Shown here piece after piece: positions 37,395 to 49,709 of a DNA stretch of 64,000 nt. A model generated the notes under the pieces. It searched no databases, was not told the origin of the DNA, and was given only the letters and a program-made list of their open reading frames with translations. The stretch comes from Cinnamomum chago (Eukaryota; Streptophyta; Magnoliopsida; Laurales; Lauraceae): contig CP142453.1 of the NCBI GenBank assembly GCA_038049695.1, positions 20,588,001-20,652,000 of the forward strand. Direction: 5' to 3'. Numbering within the stretch: the stretch's first letter is position 1; every line of letters starts with the position of its first letter. Both the position numbers and the translations under genes were made by a program.

Positions 37395-37460
37395 CGCTGA
37401 TCACCATCCTAGCCTGATGGTTTGGACCTTTGATTGTGGGTTCGAGATCTGGGAGAGAGT
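37395..37460 (+). repeat. Possible SINE fragment
   Basis: Box A-like TAGCCTGATGG and box B-like GGGTTCGAGATC at tRNA spacing. No tail or duplication seen, so only a weak call. Confidence 0.35.
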
Positions 37461-37801
37461 GGAAAAATGAAACCGAGGACTAGAGATCAGCTGTATTGAG
37501 GTTTTACCACAATTAGATCGATGAAAACAAAATGTGAAGCAAGACCAGCTGATTAATAGATGTCTAACCAGAGACTAGAGAAGCCACTCGAGGAAACATT
37601 TTGTTACATATGGGCCCCCAAAGGAATGTTTTTTTTATACAGTGGTCCTCCCACGGAAGATCTTCGATGAAAGATTTTTTTTTTTTTCATGTAAAAAACT
37701 ATAAAATTACCCATAACATATGAGGTTAATTTTCTCAAATTCCTGCCCCTCCGTCTTCGCATGGCCCAACCAGGGCTTGCTCCTCTGGTTCACTTTAGTA
37801 C

Positions 37802-38472
37802 TGTGTGGGAACCATCCCGGGAACCAAATCCCATGTTGACTTCAGCAAAGCGCTTGGTCTCGGCTTCGGACACAGACTCCGCACTGCCTCGGCTTCGACA
37901 CATCCTGCTGGTGTCGGAAAGGGGGTAGCCAGTTCGGCCGCGCCCCCCATTCAATCTCGGCTATACAGAAGCTATACAACTGTATCCCTTAGCCACTGCC
38001 CCATCAGGACAGGGCCCAAGAAAGGGATTCGATGAGACCTCAGCCGCCAGCAGACCAGGGCGAGATCAGGCCCAATGTGACTGGCATTAAATGCAGTATG
38101 GGCTGATCGGACCCTCATTAAATGCAATGAGGGCTGTGATGGACCCTCATTAATGACTTTATGGGCTGATGAGACCCCAGTCACATCATTAGGCCCACTG
38201 GCACAGGCACCAAAACGATTTCTCATATAAGGTATGGGACAACCCAAAGACAAGGTATGCATTCCTAATACATGCAACCAGACACCTCTTCTTTCTTCTC
38301 CGATCAACTACTAACTTAACCATCAGAGAGCCCTGTGCTACCCATGGCCGGGGTCCTCTGACTGTTCTTTTCTCCCCTTTCAGGTCAGTTAGACGCGTAG
38401 CTCCTCCTTCAGTCCTTAGGATAAGTCCTTGAAGGCACCCCCAACCTTGTGAGTATATTTTCTGCACTTACA
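37802..38472 (+). mobile_element. Solo LTR, 671 bp, perfect TSD
   Basis: Starts TGTGTGGGAACC and ends GCACTTACA, flanked by AGTAC at 37797-37801 and 38473-38477, an exact 5-bp duplication. Contains CATATAAGG (TATA-like, about 38224) and GGCCGGGGTCCTCTGACTG, a motif type common in plant Ty3/Gypsy LTRs. Two near-duplicate stretches of GGACCCTCATTAA lie near 38109 and 38143. No internal domain, hence a solo LTR. Confidence 0.8.
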
Positions 38473-38477
38473 AGTAC

Positions 38478-40000
38478 ATTTACATGATCTACCTACAAAT
38501 GCATGTAATACAACGTGTGATAATATTATCATATATGATGAATTAGATACATTTTCTAAACTTCATTTCTTCTGAAAAGAAAATCATGCTCAATATTTTG
38601 GGTACCTGAGTTGACCCTTGTTAACTTGGCTCGACTCCAACTAATTGTGCCCGGTTCGTTAGATATGTTCGGGTAGCTATTATTATTATTGGAAAGCCCT
38701 TCATCACATATAGCTCAAGTCCTAAGTTGGATAAGGTTTCATATATTTATTTGAGCATTCCACTTATCAGTTTAAGCTTTTGGATTGGTGCTATCAAGAC
38801 GGGAAGCCGACCTGTCAGAATCACATTTGTATTGTGGATTAAATTAAGTGTGATATCTATAGACTTAAGCACTCATTTGCAAAATTTGTGCTGTTTCCAT
38901 GTTAGAAGTGAAACGAAATTCCCGAAGAAGATGGAATCTCACATTTGTACTACTGTCACAAGTTGCAGTTGCAAGGGCTCACAAAACGTTGCTGTTTCAA
39001 AACTGCACATTTTTTTTTTAAATCTGTAGTTTCCAATGCCTGAGCAGTGGACCAGTAACTTTGACCATTGAATGCTGATCCTAACGTGCATGGAGATTCT
39101 TTAACAAAAAAAAAAAAAAAAAAAGGAAAAATCAACCGTCCATTGGTGGGTTGGAAATAAAAAGGTCAAAGATAAAATAAGAGAAGGTTCCGATTAAAGG
39201 TTTAATGTGGCAAATGGATAACCCCATAGGCCATAACCGAGTTTCAAATAAAGCATGTATCAAACCTGTTTTTGGATCCGGGAGAAATTTGAATGCATGC
39301 ATATTATATCTCAAGATATTCAGATTTGGAACGAAATCCTTGTCTGTTGAATCTACGGATTTATATTGAGTATGAGTGTATTTAGATATTAAAAAGTTAT
39401 AGGTTTAAAGGGCTTAAATAGCTTAAGTTTTATTCAATTTAAGTGCTTATTCAGATTTTAATTATATATCATTTCTTAAGCCCATTTGTGTTTATCATCA
39501 TCATCATCATCAATACCAAATCCCATGGTTAATTCTTTACAGTCAGGAAACTTTGATAAGAGATACATCGGCCACTAGAAGCTTGAAGATGACTGTATAT
39601 AGGGTATGATCAAGAACACTCAGTGTGATCTAAGAGGTAGGATATGAAACTCTGATTCTAGAATTAGAAGATGAACGACTTAGATCAACTCAAGCAAGTA
39701 GAACCTTAAGTTTCTAAACCCAACCTTTTTTTCTTTCTCAAGTGCAACATGGTATAGCATGAAGATGTATGCAAAAGGAATGTATGCAGTTGGAATGAAT
39801 GGCAGGCCTAGAATTTTCATTTGAAGCGTTATGCTCTTCATTATTTTGTCATTTGAAAGGGGGCGGCGAATTTTTTTTTATGGGGTGCAGGTTAATTTCT
39901 TCATTAGTTTTTATCTGGGGCATAGGCTTATTCCACCACTCGTGTTTCAAGCTTGTTCCAAGCCAAATAGGGTGATAGCCCCCAAAACCTTATAACTTGG
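38478..40000. other. Intergenic between two solo LTRs
   Basis: AT-rich, with a poly-A run at 39104-39123 and a (CAT)n run near 39500; no gene recognised. Confidence 0.45.
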
Positions 40001-40005
40001 TCCTC

Positions 40006-42232
40006 TGTCACGACCCGGCCCCGAGATCAGAGTCATTAGGGTTAACCCCCGGATCGCGATGTAATCATACTTACTCCCGTAAACCCGAATTAACCGAAGT
40101 TAAACGAATCTACAAGGGATCTTGCATACGTACCTGTCAATGTACAGTGCGGAATATACAATAATATACATCGACAACCATTTAATCAAAATGAATCAGA
40201 CTATTACTCTGATTGTACAATCAATTTACATTGTATCATGCTCCTACTATCAACCACTGCATATTTAAAATACAATGCAGGGGACATCATTTACAATACC
40301 TATAATACCAAAATGAACATCTAAAACAGTTTATAAAAAGTTTCCAAAAGATCTCTGTGTATTCGCGCTCAGATCACGTCCATTAGGCTAAACCTCCTGG
40401 AGGTAACGAATGAGCCTCTTCCGCTGGCGGGACGGTCTCGGAGGGACCGGCACGGGTAACTGAGCCTGTAACATCATCAGGAATACCGTGAACACAACGG
40501 TTCAACAAGGTATACATACATTTATAGCATGTTCATAATTCCTAACAATTCATTGCTTAACAGTTCTAAGCAATCAATATCAAATACAAATAACAATGAC
40601 AATAATACTAGCAACTACACTAGCATTGGTTTTAACTCCATTCAATTCTTCCTAAAAGGAAGCATTTCATATTCATTTATTCATTAGGTTCAACCTTTAT
40701 TAATGGCTTTTCAGTGTATGACTTTCAGTCAATGACCTTTCGGTCCAATAAGGTGGGATCTCCCAGTGTCTTGATCAGAGATCACTGGTGTCGCCACGGG
40801 CTCCGGAACACCCCAATCTCATCTACTGCAGTAGGAATAGTCATTTCATTTCAATTCATATTTCAGTTCAATTCAATAATGAGTTCGGAAATCACTAGGT
40901 AGTGCCAGACCCTTTAACAATTCGTACCCATCTCGTTCTCATTCTAAAGCAAGCCTCTAACCAACCCTTGAGTGCAACTATGGTTATCAATGCAAGTATT
41001 ACTTTTGATGACATTACTTAGTTGATTATGCATCAGGATAACCCTAGTTACCACTTATGGAGGGTAGATATCACTAATAACTCACCTTAACTATACGAGA
41101 AGTATTTATGACCACATAAGCAATCTTCGTTCTCGCAAAAATCCAATTTTTTTTTTCCTTACTACGAATAATCTGGTCAATTTCGGCTACCTCGGCGGCT
41201 ACCTGGCGGTTAGCCGCAACTGTGCAGGCGGCTAGCCGAACTGTACTGGCGACTAGCCGAATCAAGTTCGGTTAGCTTACGGTCAGCTTTCCAGAAGCCG
41301 ATTTTTCTGACAGGGATTTCTGACAAATTTCGGTCAGCTTGGCGGTCACCTCGCGGTTAGCCGAAATTCCAATTTCGGCTAACCGAAATTTGGCGGTTAG
41401 CTTTCCAGAAGCTCGTCAAATTCGGATTTTCTGGCGGTTAGCTTCGCGGTTAGCCTCGCGGCTAGCCGAAATTCGCCTAGAAGCTCATTTTCGAACTTCA
41501 GAAGCTCTGAACAAAAACCACATTTTTGAACTCCTTGAGTTCATATAAGTTATATAAAAGCTTAAATTGCTAGAAATGCATATACTTGCCTTGTTTGAAG
41601 CTTGAGAGAAACAAACTCCTCTTTTAGCTTGGATTTGAGGTGAAATCCTCCCTTTGAAGCTTTCAATTCCACAAAAAACTCTAAGAAGATGATGGAGTCT
41701 AAGAAGAAGATCAAGCCCTCTTCACTTGAATCACTCTAATCCACTCGTGATAATGAAGAAAGAAGAAGAAAGAAAGAAACGGCTGTAGCTTATGTTACAG
41801 AAGATGAAATAAACTCAAATGAGTTCATTTAGCTTATATAAGGAGACTTTTTGCAAGAAGCCCCCCTTTCATTCACTCATTTACATTTTGAGTCAATTGA
41901 AGGTCTAGTTAATCCAATATTCATCGAATCAATTCAAGTCTTTTATGAAAATCATCGTACTCGTCGAGATACACATGCGGGTATCAAGACTTTCCGTATC
42001 CGACAAAATACGTACAAACCCGTATTTACACACAAATCCTTCAACTTGCTCATTTGAGCTTCATTTTCATTCAACTTATTCTTAATCTTGTTCAACACTT
42101 CATTAAGCATACATTAAGCTAATTCAACTTCATTTGGTGACACATCACCATTAGTTCAGTTAAATCGTCTTAATTAGTCATAAGCTCAATTAATTAGAGT
42201 TAATCGTGATTAACTCGGGACGGAGCCTAACA
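40006..42232 (+). mobile_element. Solo LTR, 2.2 kb, perfect TSD
   Basis: Starts TGTCACGACCCGG and ends GGACGGAGCCTAACA, flanked by TCCTC at 40001-40005 and 42233-42237. TGTCACGACC openings are typical of long Ty3/Gypsy LTRs in plants. A TATATAAGG box near 41836 suggests plus-strand transcription. Between 41180 and 41480 lies a degenerate array of GGCGGTTAGC / GCTAGCCGAA units in both orientations. No gag-pol follows. Confidence 0.82.
41180..41480. repeat. Degenerate GGTTAGCCGAAATT array in the 2.2-kb LTR
   Basis: At least ten imperfect copies of GCGGTTAGC or its complement GCTAACCGC/GCTAGCCGAA, irregularly spaced, including the palindrome-like pair AGCCGAAATTCCAATTTCGG near 41360. Confidence 0.7.
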
Positions 42233-42237
42233 TCCTC

Positions 42238-44354
42238 CTAGGGTTGAGAACCCTGGATCTCATCCCGATTACTAGGGATCGATCTTTGGGTCTCTCCCTC
42301 CTTTACTGCATAAGTCTTCTCTTCTCGCATGTATGAATTTTCCCTATCTGCAAGTGAGGGGGAGTCTTTCCTCCCTCCTAGTGCAAGTGGGACTAACCAG
42401 TGTCATGAGAAAATGATAAATAAAAACAAAGATAAGAGGATATTATCACAACAATTCAACAGTGGGGGTAGAAGCTCCAGTGTAACCATGATCAACAGCC
42501 CAGATAAGAGGATAAAATCAACAGCTTTGAGGGAACTGTTGTACCCACGTATGGATGAATCATGGATGAGAGCTTGGCTTGGTCAGGGTGTGGCAGAGCA
42601 GAGGAGAAAAAGCAGCACACGAAGGAGTACTGATAGTGAGCTGTGAAGGTTTGTACACTGACACCCCCTCCCTTCTAAGGATTCTTGCTGTCGGCTCACC
42701 AATCAACCATTCCACGATCCCGCATCGTATTCCTACCACCATACTGCACGGCACGTATGTCCATAGTCCCACAGGTACATGTAACTTAAGATCAATGGCC
42801 TAGATTTCATATACGAATTTGTACTAGAATTATTAGTCCCATGTTAATTCTCCATTGAGATTAAGAGTGCCCACGCCTTTTGTTGATGATAGATACTAAG
42901 ATAAGAGGATTGGCCTTAAATAGTCAGCAACAAAAGCTAAACTCTTGTTAAGATTAACACGCGCGCTGATTTTTCTTTTATGATGAAGGTCCATTGTTGA
43001 AAATTAACATAACAAATTGAAACAATGGTTTTACTAATTTTGGTTCTCTCTTAAAGTGGGGAGTTTCTTTTGTAAACATCTCTTTCTAGGTTGTTAACTG
43101 CACTGCAATGTAGTTTCCTTAACACGTCATAAAGTGCAATAATTCTCCATTGAGATTAAGAGTGGACTCACTCGCCTTTTTGAGAAATGAGATCTCTTAC
43201 CACTCACAAGCTCTAATCTGATCTTTGTAATGATCCACTGATTGAAATTTCTTTCAAAATGAGTATGAGGTCCATCATTAGATTAATTGATCCTTTAACA
43301 TGTGATTATTTATATTACCTTTCTTTGTAATGTTGAGAAAATTGTATGTAACTGATTATAAGTAAATACTTTCATAATCAATATTTAATCCAGTGGTGAG
43401 ACTCACTCATGATTTTTCTAACAATAACATTTGTAATGGGCGACTGAGGACTCATCTTATATTCTTATTATAAACTTTCTCAAGTTAGTATCAAATTTTA
43501 CCTCTCAAGGACTCATAGCCTCTCATGATTTGAGGCCTTTAAATTCAAGGTTAAAGATGATTAGATGGCTTTCACTTTTCACACCCTAAGCCATCCATGG
43601 ACTTTCCATTCCCCTCTTCTCCAATGAATGTCAAGCATCAATGGACCAAGCAAGCCAAGACCTTAATTGCATGCTTATATTAGAAGCCAAACCCCTTTGA
43701 AAAGAACTCATCTTTTCAGATGGGAAAATTAAATGGCATTGGCATATCCATAGGACGGATCTGGCATTCACTGAGAATGTTGAAAGTAATTGAAAGAGAT
43801 TGTAAATTCCATTTACACTGAGAAGGTAAAGTAGCTGAAAGAATGAGAAATCAGAAATCTCAGTCAAGACTCACTATATCAAGTCTCTCCTAACAAAGAA
43901 GGAAACAATTGCTTTGGAAAAACAGAACTCACATATGACTTCAAGGAATTCACCCGAATTGCTATACTTTCTATTACTATTTCTATAAAACAAGACAATT
44001 TGAAGGATCTGACCAAACCTACTCATCAGAAAGAAAAGAGAAACTAAGAGCACATATTTACTCTACTATTTCTTCATGTTTTTAGCTGATCAGAGGTAGA
44101 CACTTGAGAAATCAAGAAGCCCACCAACAAATATTTACTACTTCTTCTAATAACTTCAAGTTAAAAAAACATAACCCAAACTATTTTAGTGTAACAAAAT
44201 GCAAAAGAAGATGAGAAGATTGACAAAAGAAGGCAAAACCCAGATCTAGAATTCATATTCATAGCACATGTATATATGTATGTATTTTCTAATGAATCTC
44301 ACATGAAATGGCCTACATTTACTTGTTACATGTAGTAGGTAATTTAGATTGATG
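42238..44354. other. Intergenic, 3' of the DVL gene
   Basis: No gene recognised. A 23-bp stretch (ATTCTCCATTGAGATTAAGA...) occurs at about 42848 and again at 43142. Frames on both strands are short and unconserved to my eye. Confidence 0.4.
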
Positions 44355-44516
44355 TCAAGAGTCATGGCACTCGTGCCAACATATGAGCATGGTGACGCAG
44401 CGCCGGAGGATGTAGAACCTGGCTCTCTGCTCCTTGACCAGGCGCCCACACCTTCGCCGGAAGGCGTGACATGGGTCTCTCACGTGCCGCCGGCAAAAGC
44501 TCTCCTTCTCATTCAT
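44355..44516 (-). CDS. DVL/ROTUNDIFOLIA-like small polypeptide
   Basis: Intronless 53-residue gene. DVL/RTFL peptides are plant-specific, plasma-membrane-associated microproteins; overexpression of known members restricts cell proliferation along leaf and organ axes. The C terminus holds the family domain: [20 protein letters not shown] (residues 25-44) followed by ICWHE and ending HDS. The conserved Cys40 and the ICW motif are present. The start ATG at 44516 is chosen because an in-frame TGA lies about 40 bases upstream with no ATG between. Two upstream TTTATA-like elements fit a promoter. The N-terminal 20 residues are basic and unconserved, as usual. GC content is clearly higher than the surroundings. 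It is an isolated gene; overlapping frames on this strand are shadows. Confidence 0.93.
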   Translation of the reverse strand: MNEKESFCRRHVRDPCHAFRRRCGRLVKEQRARFYILRRCVTMLICWHECHDS

Positions 44517-44588
44517 GGCCAGTGATTGACGTTCTCTACTTTTACTTCACACCTTGCTGTTTAGTGTTTTAGATGGATGGATAGAAAG

Positions 44589-44597
44589 ATATAAATA
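44589..44597 (-). promoter_or_regulatory. Putative TATA box of the DVL gene
   Basis: TATTTATAT on the minus strand, about 73 bp before the ATG, a distance compatible with a short 5' UTR. Inferred from position only. Confidence 0.4.
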
Positions 44598-44599
44598 GA

Positions 44600-45831
44600 C
44601 AGGTAGGGGGAGAAAAGTATGGTGTTGGAGATAAGAGGGGGGGAAGGAGAAAGAGAGATCTTCTCTTGAATTATTAAAGCGTATTGAGTTGAAGAGAATA
44701 TTGAGCTCATTTGTTTTTACTCATGAATCATCAGACCCACTTTTAGTGGTTTGGGGGACCACAGGTTTGATCCATGGTGTTTTGCCTGGTCTATTTGAAA
44801 TCATTGATGTTAACCATTCACAATTATGTGTGCCCCATCATGGTTTTTAGATGCTCTTTCCAAACATAGTTTAAGCTAATCGACCAGGACGAGTCCAACC
44901 CATTTCTTGGTTGGTTTCATTTGACTTGTTGCTCGACTTGATAAACTGCCGATCAGACAGGCAAGGACGAGCTAGAATGTCACAGATATATTGTTTCAGG
45001 AAATTATCATCTCAGATAAAAGTGTTGGGGCATTTTTAAATGTGAGGTTTTCTAGGGATATTCTGTGGGAGAATAAATTTAACTACTTAATTTATAATTG
45101 CATATAATAAATAATAAAAAAGATAAATTTATGTTGTTAAAAATATTTCTTCCTATTTTTTTTTTCATTTTAATATGATATTATTGTAAACTCATGCAAT
45201 TTCTCAATTTTGGAAATATATTAAAAATAAAAAAAATATTATGTTCAAAGTAAATATTACACTATCATCATGATATTTTAAAATTATAACAGATATTAAG
45301 ACGTACCCAAACAACTATAAAAAAGCAAACTTCTTAGTTTTATAAGAGTGCTTCTCACTTTTTCTTTAAAAGAATTCTGACTTATTTATAATTTTACTGG
45401 GATTTTCATTAGAAGCCCACTCGTGGATTTGGCTCAATATAAAATTTATGTGGCTTATCCCAACATAAACAAGGCGTTGATGATGATGTTTACTTGGATT
45501 TAGATCGCAAGGTTGAATCTGAAGTTTTGATTAGAAGATTAGAGGTTCAATTATAGATGTGCTCAAGAATGGGCGATTTCATTTATTTTCAATCAAGTTA
45601 AGAGTTTTCTTCTTAATGTTAGTCGGGTTTGATCGACCCATTTCTCCGGGTTTGATCAACCCATTTAATGAAACGGACCTGACCCCTTTTTATGCATAGG
45701 TCTCAACCCGACCAGACCCTTTGCCACCAGTACAGTACATCCAGGTTAGTTGAGTAATTTCATCAGGCCCGGGAAAGATAAGAAACTGAACAAACGGGCG
45801 TTTGTGAATCCTTTGAAGCTAAATTGAAGAA
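44600..45831. other. Divergent intergenic region between DVL and DnaJ-type genes
   Basis: The two genes are transcribed away from each other, so promoters of both should lie here. The sequence is AT-rich (45050-45300 especially) with no repeat or RNA recognised. Confidence 0.45.
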
Positions 45832-48543
45832 ATGGAGATGACATTGCTAAACCCATCACCTTCCTGCTGCTTTTCCAACAGTAAGAAAATTTGCACCAGT
45901 CATCTTTCATCTCACTTGAGTTCCATCATACCTGAAATCTCACAATTTCTAACAAGTTTTGCTGATCAAAACAGATTGATTCTTCTATTATTCTGGTTTC
46001 TCTGGCTACATCTTTTTAATTTGTTGATGTTCTGAAATCAGATTGTTTAAATAGATTGGTATTTTTGAGCTTCTTTTTCTGGTTTTGAACACAGAGAAGT
46101 TTGGGAAACTTACATGATATCAAGACTGTTCCTTTTCAAAAAAGTAAAAAAAGGAATGAACTGAAACTGGGTTTTGTTTATTCAGTCTTCTTCCTCCCCC
46201 TAGCAAAGAAAAGGAAGTAAAGAAATGATTTTTTTTATCAGATATTTGATTTCTTAAACGACCCAAAAGGTTGAAATTGGGTTTTCTCCCTCCATTTCTG
46301 ATAAATTGCTGTATGTTTCTTCTGGCCTCCTTATGCTAAGAAATATGATTCTATGCTCGATCTTGTTTTGGGTTTGCATCATAACCCACTTTTGTCATTT
46401 TGAAGTTTTTCATGACTTATTTGTAACCATGGGTGCTTACTGAGAATTGGGTTCTTGAAGGATTCAAGCTTTGTCAATGCAATTTCTATGGTGATGAGAT
46501 TGTCGATTAGGGTCATGAAGAGTGAGAATTCCCCCAAATTGTACTTGTTAGGAGATTTGGTGATGAGATCGACTTTGGATCCTACCCATATCAATGCTTC
46601 TATCCACAAGAGGTAGCGCGCGACCAGATCAACAAAGAGAATCAATAAAAGAATTACATTTGCTCAGCCCAATCCAAGCTGGAACCAATGGTCCAATGAG
46701 GTGTATTGGTTTCATACTAACATGGACTAGGCCTTCACACCCAAAATAAGGCCTTATGCCTTAAAATCATTTTAAAATATGAATTCTATACTTAAATACA
46801 TACCTATGTATTCTATATGTGCACATATATATATATATATACATAAATATTAGGGTTACATTCTATTAAAAGGTACCTCTCACGGTTTGCATGAGAAGTA
46901 ATCTTTTTTACTTTTTAGCACCATGTGGGACCTTTCATGATCAATCCAACCCCTCACACTCGCTAACCTCTTGTGAGTCGACACTTAACATAATTTGACG
47001 GTAATCTGTAAAACACAGACTGTTGGATGAACCAGGCGTGAATGGTTGGCACCTAAAACTTAGGTGTGAACCTTCCCTTGCTTAGACATGTTCACCAACA
47101 CAACTTATAATCACTACCATCCCCAATGAATTGGCACTCGTGCCAATTTGACACTTATTCGGCTGTGGCGGTGGGACTGATTTCATACACAGCTGACAGC
47201 CTTAAGTTTCAATTAGATACATGTGCTCTTTTTATGTCATTTACTATAATCATATCCCATTTAATTGGGGTTGAGCAGGTGCTACTCTTATCATCTGTCT
47301 TCCCTTTCCTATCAGTTTTAGATCTGCTTTGCTTATAATCCCCTTATGTGCTTGATTTGATCTTGACTTTTATTCTTGTTCTTTATGTGCAAAAGAGAGT
47401 TGATATTAATGTTATTTCATTCAAGTCATTAGGAACTGCAAACCTAAGGTTCAGAATGCTGGTGATTGGACATTTTCGCCTCTAAATCATTTTAAGCAAA
47501 ATAAACCAAGAAGTAAGAAATGCAACATATCATATGCTTTACCAGAAACAGCTGCTTCAGTTTTAGTTGCAGCCGTGGCAGTGGGTGCAGCTGCAACCAT
47601 ACTCAGAAGAACAACTAAAGCGCAGGAAACTGTTGATGTGAGTACTGAATTATCCTTGTAAAGATAAAAGATGTTATTTCTAAAACATCAGTACTTCTTT
47701 TCTTTCTTCCCAAAAACAAGAAGTGAAACTTTTGGAACATCTTTTCTCCTACAACAGAGCCCTTCAAAAGTTTGTGAGGATTGCGGCGGGTCTGGCATCT
47801 GTGCAGAATGTAATGGGGAAGGATTCGTACTAAAAAAGCTAACAGAAGAAAGTGCTGTTAAGGCGAGAATGGCTGCAAAGAATATGGCCACCAGATACAC
47901 AGCTGGGTATGCCTGATTCGGAATTACCGGATCTTTCTCTTCCAAGAATGTATAGTTTGCTTCCTTTCTTATGTAGAAACGGAACCCATGGTTTGCAATT
48001 CTGCGATTTTAAGTTTGATGTGAAGGACCCAATGTGAATGAGGGTGATACTATAATTACCCAGTTTAGGCCCTAGCTAATTCAGTGTCCTGCGCATTGAT
48101 GTTTAATAACAGTTTACTGAAAAAGGCCACTGAATGATGGCTAGGATCTTAATTTGGGGCATCCTCCAGAGTCAGTCCATCTTGGTCTGAATCACCGAAG
48201 CATGAGCCAAGCATGTAGGAATAGGAGAGGCAGCCAAGTGGGGTAAACTATGCATTTGTGGTCTAGCACAACAATAAGCATTTCTCCTTTGGAACTTGGT
48301 ACTTTGTTCCTTTTCTTTGCATAGGTAACAAACATGACTTGAACCTGCAACCTCATGTTCTGATAACGAGCACCTTCTAACTATGCTACAGCCTGTTGTT
48401 ACTTCATACTGTATCCCTAGTCACCGGTGTTTACTAAGATGTTTTGTTTTTTCAGACTTCCAAAAAAATGGAGTTACTGTTCGAAGTGCTCTTCTGCTCG
48501 ATCCTGCAGTACTTGCGGAGGCCGTGGGCGCGTGAGTGATTGA
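45832..48543 (+). CDS. Plastid-type DnaJ cysteine-rich zinc-finger protein
   Basis: Four exons, 45832-45880, 47426-47637, 47758-47906 and 48456-48543, with GT-AG borders and consistent phase; 165 residues. Residues 1-55 are rich in Ser, Asn and basic residues and look like a plastid transit peptide; 59-76 form one hydrophobic helix. The C-terminal half has the four CXXC repeats of the DnaJ cysteine-rich domain: CEDCGGSG (93-100), CAECNGEG (102-109), CSKC (145-148) and CSTCGGRG (154-161), each likely to pair for two zinc ions. There is no J domain, as in plastid DnaJ-E relatives such as BSD2, LQY1 and PSA2, which assist Rubisco or photosystem assembly. Which subgroup this belongs to cannot be said; function in plastid protein folding is inference. 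The second exon acceptor was chosen at 47425 because only that keeps the frame. Confidence 0.88.
48317..48400 (-). repeat. tRNA-like SINE fragment in intron 3 of the DnaJ-type gene
   Basis: Minus strand shows box A-like TGTAGCATAGTTAGAAGG and box B-like GGTTCAAGTCAT at tRNA spacing; T-rich DNA at the left may be its tail. No duplication found. Confidence 0.5.
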
Positions 48544-49524
48544 TTAGATCTTTCCACATTCAGGCCTTCGATTCCAGTAGGGTATGACTCATTTTGATCA
48601 ATTTATTGAAGAATGCAGGCACCTAAAATTCTAGGTTGATGTTGATGTTGAGCCACCTAAAATTCAAGGTTGATGTTGACGTCGGGTTTCAGATGTATCT
48701 GTATATTATTTTGTAATTTGTAATTGTCCAAGAAAATTACTCTCATAAAGGAATTTTTGAAGCTTTAAGATAACAGCTATCAATCACGTCTTTCACAATG
48801 GCAGCCAACTATAAATGCTTTCCATTAAGCGATTTTTTAAGCACCAATTTACCATGGTTACACGTGGTATTCCTGCATAGTAGTTCAAATCATTGGCATA
48901 CTGTGGACTGGGTGTAGCCTAAAGCTATGCTTAGCATATAATCCTATCAATCCAATTGGTGACACCAAATGATAGCAAAAAAATTAAAAATAAATGTCAC
49001 CACGATAAACTTAATTAGAAAATCAGGGTTTAGCATTGTCCAATCAAACTGAATTTGGGTTATCCTACATGTGCAAAATCAGGGTTAGCATTGCCACAAT
49101 TGTGATGGATGGGCTGCAATGATTTTTGTTTTTGATTGGAGACGCGTTGAATCACCTCTCTCTCATTTCCTTAGAATTGCGGTGTTCTGCTTTAGCTATT
49201 ATATTTCTTTATCATTTTTCTTTTCTTCCGTTTAAGAAACATGAAATTTCTAACGTGTAACAGGGGATAACTTAGAGTAGCTGGTAATGAATACCGACCT
49301 TTGGTAATGTTAATTTCTTGCAAATGACCATAGATTTGAAGAAGTACAACCCATCTAAGGATTTGGCTTTAAATAGATTAGAACGGAGAAACAAAATTCT
49401 TAATCATGTAGCGAACCCCAACATAGTTGGGATAAGACTTTGGTGATGATGACGACCACCATATATACTTACTAGTTTCTTAGACTCCCATTTAGTACAT
49501 AACTACTTTAGCTGTTGATTATGA

Positions 49525-49709
49525 CAGGAAAAGAACATTCTAGAAAGATTCATAGAATTAGAACAACTATTCTTGTTGGATGAAATGATAAAAGAGTACC
49601 CGGAGACACAGATACAAAAGCTTCGTATAGGAATCCACAAAGAGACGATTCAATTGGTCAAAATGCACAACGAAGATCATAACCATATCATTTTGGATTT
49701 CTCAACAAC
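49525..49709 (+). pseudogene. cemA: Nuclear copy of plastid cemA fragment (NUPT)
   Basis: A 61-codon open stretch reads [20 protein letters not shown] followed by [12 protein letters not shown], characteristic of the plastid-encoded envelope membrane protein CemA (about residues 50-110 of some 230). It lacks the start, the membrane helices and the end, and neighbouring sequence is ordinary nuclear spacer, so this is a small plastid-to-nucleus transfer. No stop codon has yet arisen, hinting at a fairly young or slowly decaying insert. The nuclear CemA-like gene family is the alternative source but is less similar in my recollection. Confidence 0.82.
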
